From positions 30,801,439-30,865,438 of the forward strand of contig CM050450.1 in NCBI GenBank assembly GCA_027563935.2: 64,000 nucleotides of DNA, written 5' to 3'. The DNA is from Costus lasius (taxonomy: Eukaryota > Streptophyta > Magnoliopsida > Zingiberales > Costaceae). The notes under the pieces are model-generated. The model worked only from the letters and a program-made list of their open reading frames with translations, was not told the origin of the DNA and searched no databases. The position numbers and the translations under genes were made by a program. Positions 56,786 to 64,000 of the stretch are shown here, piece by piece. Positions within the stretch are counted from its first letter, which is position 1, and each line of letters opens with the position of its first letter.

Positions 56786-57883
56786 TTAGCCACTAATCCA
56801 AATATCCAGAATTCCATGTAATTCATGATCTGTGGCTTTCATAAATTTGCAGAAATTATAATCAGAATTTTCAAATCCAGTCAAAGTAATCTTTATGATC
56901 TTTCTATGTTTATCAAAGAGCAAAATCATAAGTCCTTTCTTCAAATTAATATTTTCAATGGCAATAACAAAAGGACCTAGATTAAAAGATTCAAGTATTG
57001 GATCATCAAAATAATGTATATGTCTTTCATTAAATTCCTCGATAAAGCACAAATTTTGAAATAGATCAAAATTTTTAACAATAGCTTTGGGCAAAACATC
57101 AAGGTGAGATTCATTCAAATCCTTCTCAAGTTCCTCATGTTTGTCATCAAATAATCTATCAATATCAAAATTATCAACAAAATCAAGATGAGACTGTACA
57201 AAATCGATTTTCTCATGCTTCCCCACAAATAATTCATTATCAGAAGAGTCAAAATCAGAATCATATGAAAAAGAATTAATAGAATCAGAGTTGACCACAA
57301 GAGATTTATCATTAATTTCAAAAATATCACCAAAATCAAAGTGGGGCTCATCAATGTCTATAATTTTTGAACCTTCATCATGCTCATCAGATTTAACCAT
57401 AAATAAGATATTATCAAAATCAGAATTATCATCAAAAGAAGGTTTTTCAATTTTAATTTTCTCAATCTTTTACTCAAATAAACTATCAGATAAATCAATA
57501 TCAAAATTATCAACAACAGAGTGAGATTCATTAAAGTTCACATAAGGCTCAATCTCAAAATAATCATAATCACAGGGGGATTTTTCTAGTTCAAGTTCCT
57601 CAGTATCAAATTCAAATTGTGGTTCAGAAACATGATCACAGCAATCATCATATAAAGAAGTTCGGTTTTCCCATCTAGAATACAATTGATTTTGTTCTTG
57701 CCATGATAAATTTGGTTTTAAAAATGGGCAATCAGAGGAACAATGATCAGGATATCTACAAATAACGCAATATTCGGAAGAACAAGATTGCATATAAGAG
57801 TTAAATTGATCTACAAGAGATTTGCCTTGTGGCATGTATACCTCACCTCTTTCAGTTGCCTAGGAGTTGTGAATAAAAGACAT
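56786..57883 (-). pseudogene. Zinc-knuckle and acidic protein of G3 (366 codons with two stops)
   Basis: Minus-strand homologue of the G2 protein and much better preserved. From the ATG at 57883 one frame runs to the stop at 56786-56788 with only two internal stops, a TAG at 57860-57862 (Trp in G2) and a TAA at 57470-57472 (Glu in G2). The second Met at 57835 (MPQGK) is followed by a CCHC knuckle at residues 23-36 of that piece (CVICRYPDHCSSDC), then SPCDYDYFEIEPYVNFNESH, a long Asp/Glu/Ser/Phe-rich region, and a C-terminal block with FQNLCFIEEF, FDDPILESF, INLKKGLMILL and ILDIWISG. The G2 segment resembling gag (IIGQLAS) is absent. There is no enzyme domain. The acidic region could mimic nucleic acid or bind a gag partner; this is speculation. 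Confidence 0.82.
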
Positions 57884-58134
57884 ATTTTCAAATCTATCAA
57901 GAACAGAAAGATAATCCAACACCAATCAATCAAAATTTTTTTTATTTATTTTTTAGAATATAGAAAAAAATAAAAAATCTAAAACACAAGCAAATTCACA
58001 AATCTTCAGATATCACAGTTCTGTCACAACTGTGAAAATCCAAAACCTGCAAAAAAAAAAAAACAAAGTTAAATCTAAAACAAAAATACTTAGTCTAGCA
58101 ATACTAATAACTATTTCGATATTAACAAAACTAA

Positions 58135-58154
58135 GATCCCCGGCAACGGCGACA
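58135..58154 (-). other. Primer-binding site of G3 (tRNA-Asp type)
   Basis: The minus strand reads TGTCGCCGTTGCCGGGGATC, one mismatch from the tRNA-Asp complement, close to the LTR end at 58161. Confidence 0.85.
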
Positions 58155-58160
58155 AAAACT

Positions 58161-59512
58161 TGATAGCCCGAAAGGGAACACTACAAGTCTGGCACGCGTG
58201 TACCTTGGACAATCCTTGGTAATGGCACCAAAACTTGTTGTTAGGTTTCCGCAAGTGCACGGAACTATCAAAGTAATAAAGAAATGTATCGAATCCACAG
58301 GGACCTTATTGTTAAGTACCAAATAGTGGTATTCTTACTAACTAAGCAAACTAAATATGATGCAAAGCAATAATGGAAAACACACTAACTTAGATAATCA
58401 GAGAGAAATATTGGGACTAGGGTTTCATCCTCCTTGATTCTAATGATTAGACATAAATAAGGGTCGTCAATCAAATCTTGTCAAGATAAAGATCTAATTT
58501 ACTTGATAAAGGTATTGTCTCACTTTCGTGCAGACAATCATGCAGATAACCGATCCTCACTTTCATGCAAGATCTATTTTCAATGCTGTAGGTAAGTAAA
58601 TCATCAATCAAAGATCACAAGGATCACTTTCGTGCATCCGGATTCTAAGTTGATAATCTCTAGTGGAGTCTCAAGGATCACTTTCATGCATCCGAGTCTC
58701 TATACTAGTTTTACTCATGGATCTCCAACGTTCCGATCCTTGCTTTCAGACAAGATCTCCACGTTTGACAAATAGACTCGATCTATAGATTCATATTATA
58801 ATCATGGCAATTATTTTACTAGAAAAGATCAAGATGGATCTAACCTAAGGAAGGGATCATAACATGCAATTCTAGGGTTCCAAGCTCTCAAGCAAATCAC
58901 CTTTCAGTCTCATTGCGAAAACTCTAAGAACATAATTAATAATAAGCAATTATAGAGAATCTAAGCACAATTTATCACAAGAGTAAAATTATCACAACAA
59001 AGATTATCATGACGAAAGAAAAGAGTTATCTAATCATTAAAATTCAAGGGGATTAAACCCCATGTCCCAAAATAGTATTAAGCTTGCATGGAGAAGAAAA
59101 TACAATAATCCATAAATTCAGAAGATTAAAATTCAACTAGAAAAGAGGTTTTAGAAAATACAGTACGGCTGTGAAATATTTCACAGCTGTATTTTGCAAG
59201 CAGAACTCGATGAACAGTGCTGTCACCACCGATTTCATCGATTCCTCCTCCGACTGAACTCCTTTTCCTCTAAAACTTCTGGGCTGTTGTCTTCTCCTCT
59301 AGGTGAAGCTTCTGCATGAAAATCAAGGCCTGAGGTGCCCTCTACGCCTCTCGGCATGAGAACAAACCCTAGCCACCTCTCTAGCAATTTCTCCCTCGAT
59401 ACTAGATAAAAGTTCTGCCCTCCACTTCGTTTGTCTTCTCCTCTTAAAGACGAGTCTGCAGCAACTTTTAGATCTAAATTTGGAGCTCTGGATCAAAAGT
59501 TATGGCCTTCGC
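58161..59512 (-). repeat. 5' LTR of G3, truncated
   Basis: The plus strand begins TGATAGCCCGAAAGG. It contains the U5 string in reverse (TTTCCGCAAGTGCACGG at 58247), five GCACGAAAGTGA-type units (58530-58760, reverse sense) and the hairpin TACGGCTGTGAA/TTCACAGCTGTA at 59164-59191. The part with the palindrome array is missing: the LTR stops at about 59512 against the integrase of element H. Confidence 0.8.
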
Positions 59513-60476
59513 GATATTGATTAATACATTCTAGCATTTTAGAAAGTATTTCAACATGCATTTGCAAAGTATGTAAAGTAAAGTCACGAGTAGGTAATGA
59601 AGTCCTAAAGTGTCTAGGTAGAGGGAAAAGATCTATAGGTTTGTTGGGTTGATACCCTAGGTTGGATTGGAAAGGGGAGAGGCCTGTGGTCCTGTTGACT
59701 GTGCTATTGTAGGAAAACTCAGCAGTGGGTAAGAGTTTATCCCAGTTGCCAGGATGTTCACTTACCAAACTCCTAAGGATACTCCCAAGTGATCGGTTGA
59801 CCACTTCAGTCTACCCATCCATCTGGGGATGGTAGGCTGTGGAGAACTTGAGTTTTGTTCCTAGAAGGGTCCATAGGGTTCTCCAAAAATGGCTTACAAC
59901 CCTAGGGTCTCTATCAGACACTATAGTTAAGGGTTTCCCACGAAGCCTGACAACTTCCCTAAAGAATAGTTTAGCAATGTGGGAGGGATCAGTGGTCTTG
60001 GTGCAGGCTATAAAATGGGCCATCTTAGTAAATCTATCAACTACCACAAATATAGAATCATGTATAGCTGAGGTTCGGGGTAGTCCAAGAATGAAATCCA
60101 TACTAAGGTCCTGCCAAGGGGCTTGGGGAATGGGTAAGGGAGTGTATAGGCCAGGGTTGTGCTTATGGACTTTGGTGAGCTGACATGTCCTACAATGCCT
60201 CACAACCTTAGCTACATCCTAGTAAAGGTTCGGCCAGTAGAACCGTTCCTCTACAAGGGCTTGGGTCTTATCTCGACCGTGGTGCCCGGCAGACCCACCT
60301 CCGTGTAATTCCCAGACAAGGAACTCTCGGATGGATGTCTTGGGCACACAAAGGGTTGGTCCAAGAAAGAGATACCCATCCCTAAGGGTGTAGAGAGGGT
60401 GACTTAATGGGTCTTGACTAAGGTCAGCATATAAGGCAGAAAAATTAGGACATTCAAAATAAGCATCTTTCATGGA
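59513..60476 (-). pseudogene. Integrase of gypsy element H, broken
   Basis: Ty3-gypsy integrase on the minus strand. The zinc-binding region has His residues in WELHGGGSAGHHGRDKT and the Cys pair in HCRTCQLTK. The core has [28 protein letters not shown] and HPQMDG-stop-TEVVNRSLG, then SYNSTVNRTTGLSPF and NLGYQPNKPIDL. A TAG replaces the usual Gln before the catalytic Glu, and another stop sits between the zinc His and Cys pairs (about 60217). The Asp-Asp-Glu residues themselves are kept. It is closely related to G0. The frame is cut at 59512 by the G3 LTR, so the C-terminal domain is lost. To the right it joins RNase H across solo LTR S2. Confidence 0.9.
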
Positions 60477-60481
60477 ATCAA

Positions 60482-62702
60482 TGTTAGGGAATACTGGGTG
60501 TAATTTAAAATTTTGCAGTCCCAGGACGCAGCGGAAGAATCATTACACCCGAAACATATTCCGGTCCCAAGGATCCATGCGAGAGAGAAGACACAATGAT
60601 GTGTTAGAGATGTACCTCTTTTGCTTGTCTAGATGTCGAAGCCATGTTGAAGGCGCCCAAGTGTTCGCCCTCCACAAGTATCCACGCATCGACTCCTTGA
60701 TCGTTGCTCCCTTCCACGCTTGGTGCTAGCCTCGGGAAGAGAATCGAGCCTTAGGGTTCCTTCACTCTTCTTGCGCCACCTCCAAGGTTCATGCGCCAAG
60801 TGCAAGGAAGATGCCGCCAACTCCTTATCCTCTTCACTCCAAGAGAAGAGGGAGTAGAAGAGCTTCGGCCTTGAGGAAGATTGAGAGGAAGTCACGCCAC
60901 CAAGTCCTTCTCCAAGTCACGCCAAGAGGAGAGGAAGGAGAAGACTTTCGGCCACTAGTAGGAAGAAGGGTTGCACCACCTTGATGTTGTCGCCCTTTGC
61001 CTTGCTCTCGCCCCTCTATGTGTGTTCATGTCTCCAAGCGTTCATCAACTAGAGAGGGCAACAATCGGTCCTATAAATAGGACTAGAGGCGGTTTGGGCA
61101 AGGGCTAGGATCATGCCAAGTGTATGGCTAGGATGAGGTGTCTTGAGGCAAGGAAAGTCTCCAAGACTTTACCATAAACCTCATTCAACCTATCCATAAA
61201 TGTCCAAACACTATATCAGCCCAAGACATACCTCAAATGCATTCTTACCATCAAAGGATAAGTGGCTAGGCGCAACATGCATGAAGAATTCGGCTAGGGT
61301 GGTGTCTTGGGAGAAACTAGGGTTTGAGGTAAGGTAAGTTTTCAAGACATTACCATATACCTCTTCCCTATATCCATATGCGCCTAGGAACTTCCCATAA
61401 AAGTTCTCAAGCCATATCAGCCCCAAGACTTGCCTTAGAGGCAAGTATTCCATCCAAGGAAGAAGGGCTAGGCGCTCTTTACTTCCATAATGAAGCAAAG
61501 ACGCCTCTCTCACCCCATTATGCCCCTAGGCGCCAATGGGGTGAGATTTCTCCCCATTATACCCTTTTAAGCCAATTCCTCTTCATGACAACTAATTATT
61601 GGGCCTCATTGGATAATGAGCTAGCCCAAACTTCATGGCATGGGTTGATTAAGCCATTGGATCTAATCCAATGCAACCCTAATCCAAATGTGACCAATTA
61701 AGGTCAATTTCGGGTCAACCTGCCAAAAATGAAATTTGGCTCCAATAACTTTCTTCCAACTCATCAGGCCCATTGGCGCTGATGAAATCTTCCAAATTGA
61801 TCCAAGTTATCCAATAACTTGATCATAAGGCTTCTGATTAAAGCAACGTCAAGAGTCTATTGCGTGTGACCCCGTAGGATCCATATGACGATGGCAATGA
61901 TGTAAACATCATAAGTAGTGAGGGGTATCTAGCAACACATCACTACTACCCATGTCATAGGACTTAAGTCATTATGGCAACAACTCCTAACAAGCAACGA
62001 GGATTCCCATTGCATTATAGATCCCTTTGCCTAAACTGATATCCTGCCATTGGATTAGTCTCAAGTTTATTGTCCAATGCATTGGTCATGACTCAACAAG
62101 TGTGGCCACACTTTCCTGTCATGCACCAATAAGGTGGGGCGCCTTGAGTGGATATCATGCTTCCAATAAGGAAGGGGCAAATCCTACTATTGGTCATCCA
62201 TGTCTCTACATGACTTATGACATGCCCAATGACAGTCGTTTTGATCTCCCAATTACGGAGAGACGTAAGACTGTATTAAAGCATACCCATCATCAAATCT
62301 AGACATGAATACCTCAAGTCTAAGAATCAATGCAAACCTCTTGCATGTGAGATTGACTTGTTGACTAGACAAGTCAATCCTCACAGTGGATCACTCCAGT
62401 GCATCCAATGCACCTGTATGTCTGCGTTACTGTGCCCCGCACCTAACCAGCCCATACACCAGTCTCACATGTACCAAAGCTGTCCCATATCTGCTAAGGT
62501 GTCTTGTCTGGGGATAGCTTATGAGAATGGATCCAATCCAAACTCCTGGGACATTATTTATGCAACTCAATACATCAACGCAGGTAGAGAAGTCTGCATA
62601 ATAACGACCATGCCTATATAAAGAGTAATAGTTCTATCAAAGTACATTCAAATAATGCCTGACCATGTCCATATATTGGTCTTTAGGGCATATACACCAA
62701 CA
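60482..62702 (-). mobile_element. Solo LTR S2, copia type (2221 bp)
   Basis: Plus-strand ends are TGTTAGGGAATACTGG and GCATATACACCAACA, with ATCAA duplicated at 60477-60481 and 62703-62707. It is related to the B/C LTRs (GCAGCGGAAGAAT near its plus-strand start; the same GGGCATATACACCAACA end) but a separate subfamily. A TATA-like ATAAATA lies at 61073-61079. It interrupts element H between RNase H and integrase. Confidence 0.95.
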
Positions 62703-62707
62703 ATCAA

Positions 62708-63038
62708 AGCAAGTAACTTCAACATGCAGTTTGTTTAGAAGTAAAGTTACTCTACTAAGGGCATCTGCTACTTTATTTTCAGATCCTGATTTATGTCTAA
62801 GCACAAAAGTGTATTGTTGTAAATATTCGACCCACTTAGCATGCCTTGAGTTTAACTTCTTCTGAGCACTTAGATAGGAGAGGGCCTGGTGGTCACTATT
62901 AAGAGTAAACTCCCTATGGATGAGGTAATGTCTCCAATACCTTAGGGCCTGGACAACAACATAAAACTCTTTGTCATAGGTAGAGTACTTTTGCTTTGCC
63001 TCGTTGAGTTTTTCACTAAAGAAGGCTATGGGATGGCC
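62708..63038 (-). pseudogene. RNase H of gypsy element H
   Basis: Continues the RT frame after a TAA at 63039-63041. Blocks visible on the minus strand include IAFFSEKLNEAKQKYSTYDKE, RYWRHYLIHREFTLNSDHQA and HKSGSENKVADALSR, the usual Ty3-gypsy RNase H with its acidic residues in place. It runs into the S2 insertion at 62707. Confidence 0.88.
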
Positions 63039-64000
63039 TTATTGGCTTAGGGTTCCCCCTATGCCAACTCCAGAGGCATCACAATCTACCTCAAAGACTT
63101 TATTGAAGTCAGGAAGTCTAAGGACTAGGGCAGTGGTCATCTTATCCTTATGTTCTTGGAAGGCTTTGCTAGTAGATTTAGTCCATGAGAACTCACCTTG
63201 TTTTAGGCAACTAGTGATAGGTGCCACTATAGAGCTAAAGTTCCTTATGAATCTCCTATAGAAGGTAGCTAGGCCATGGAAGCTTCTGACTTCAGTGATG
63301 GTCTTAGGTTCAGGCCAGTCTATGATGGCTTGGATCTTGGATGGGTTAGCTTGAAGGCCATGCTCAGACACTATGAACCCTAAGAAGATCACACTATGGG
63401 ACAAAAAGGAACACTTCTTGAGATTGATATAGAGTTGCTCTTCCTTAAGAAGGTCAAGGGTCTTCCTAAGGTGCTCTAGGTGTTCCTCTTTAGTCTTACT
63501 ATAGATGAGGATATCATCATAGTAGACTACAAGGAATCTTCCAATGAAAGGCTTTAAGACTTGGGTCATGAGTCTCATGAATGTGGAAGGAGCATTAGTC
63601 AAGCCAAAAGGCATGACTAACCATTCATAGAGACCATCCTTGGTCTTGAAAGCTGTCTTCCATTCATCACCTAGCCTTATCCTGACCTGGTGGTATCCAC
63701 TTCTGAAGTCAAGCTTGCTAAACCATTTAGAGCCAACTAGCATGTCTATCATATCATCAAGCCTAGGGATTGGAAACCTATACCTGACCATGATTTTATT
63801 TATAGCTCTACAGTCTATACACATGCGTCAACTGCCATCCTTTTTAGGGGTGAGCAGAGCAGGCACGACGCATGGGCTAAGGCTTTCTCTGATGTGTCCT
63901 TTCTCTAATAGGTCATCTACTTGCCTCTTAAGTTCTTGATGCTCGGTGGGATTCATCCTATAGTGGGGCAGATTGGGTAGGGTTGAACCTGGGACAAGAT
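63039..64000 (-). pseudogene. Reverse transcriptase of gypsy element H, extends past the window
   Basis: Ty3-gypsy RT on the minus strand, chromovirus-like. Blocks include [20 protein letters not shown] near the edge, then [62 protein letters not shown] and the catalytic box [11 protein letters not shown], then [17 protein letters not shown] and the start of RNase H ([16 protein letters not shown]). 261 codons are open from 63824. A TGA stands for the usual Trp before RMCID (about 63829), and a TAA ends the piece at 63039. The protease and gag should lie to the right of the window. Confidence 0.92.

Overview
This window is flowering-plant nuclear DNA and consists almost entirely of nested LTR retrotransposons. 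I see no convincing host gene, rRNA, functional tRNA gene or CRISPR array. The evidence is Ty1-copia and Ty3-gypsy polyprotein domains, primer-binding sites (PBS) matching plant initiator tRNA-Met (TGGTATCAGAGC) and tRNA-Asp (TGGCGCCGTTGCCGGGGA type), LTRs with TG...CA ends, and 5-bp target-site duplications (TSDs) found by direct comparison of the flanks. The species cannot be read from this sequence.

Layout. 1-5045: 5' half of copia element A (minus strand) with an unbroken gag-protease-integrase frame running off the left edge. 5276-16915: older copia element B (minus, TSD AATTA). Its integrase is split by foldback element F (9587-12122, TSD TCAGT), and F is itself split by solo LTR S1 (9593-11544, TSD GTTAT). 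16987-18475: LTR of a minus-strand gypsy element. 18476-19475: dispersed repeat R1. 19858-29380: structurally complete copia element C (minus, TSD AATAG, LTRs of 1957 bp each), inserted in the LTR of gypsy element G0 (19476-30829). 30837-33346: G0 integrase, split by solo LTR S3 (31584-33105, TSD ACTAC). 33405-44749: end of gypsy element G1, whose LTR is split by the non-autonomous element G2 (36353-44538, TSD ATTAT). 44750-49319: old LTR pieces, R1 copy 2 and minisatellites. 49320-55368: very young non-autonomous element N with one intact 452-codon ORF. 55370-56757: copia A-type LTR remnant. 56786-59512: G3, a minus-strand relative of G2. 59513-64000: gypsy element H (minus; RT, RNase H, integrase), split by solo LTR S2 (60482-62702, TSD ATCAA).

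Points of most interest. (1) N has nearly identical LTRs and encodes only a retropepsin-like domain with the catalytic Asp-Ser/Thr-Gly replaced by Asp-His-Gln, plus an acidic, proline-rich tail. It must be moved by another element's machinery. (2) The long leaders of A, B and C share three hairpins at fixed distances from gag. Between A and C the stem bases differ but still pair, and the UUGUA bulge is unchanged. (3) Several gypsy LTR families carry arrays of short palindromes at 60-70 bp spacing, using a different palindrome word in each family. (4) G2 and G3 encode a zinc-knuckle plus acidic protein with no RT.

How the parts work together. A, B and C would follow the usual copia cycle: LTR transcription, tRNA-primed reverse transcription, integration. 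Only A shows no lesion in what is visible. N, G2 and G3 lack RT and integrase and depend on partners. The solo LTRs record removal of elements by LTR-LTR recombination.
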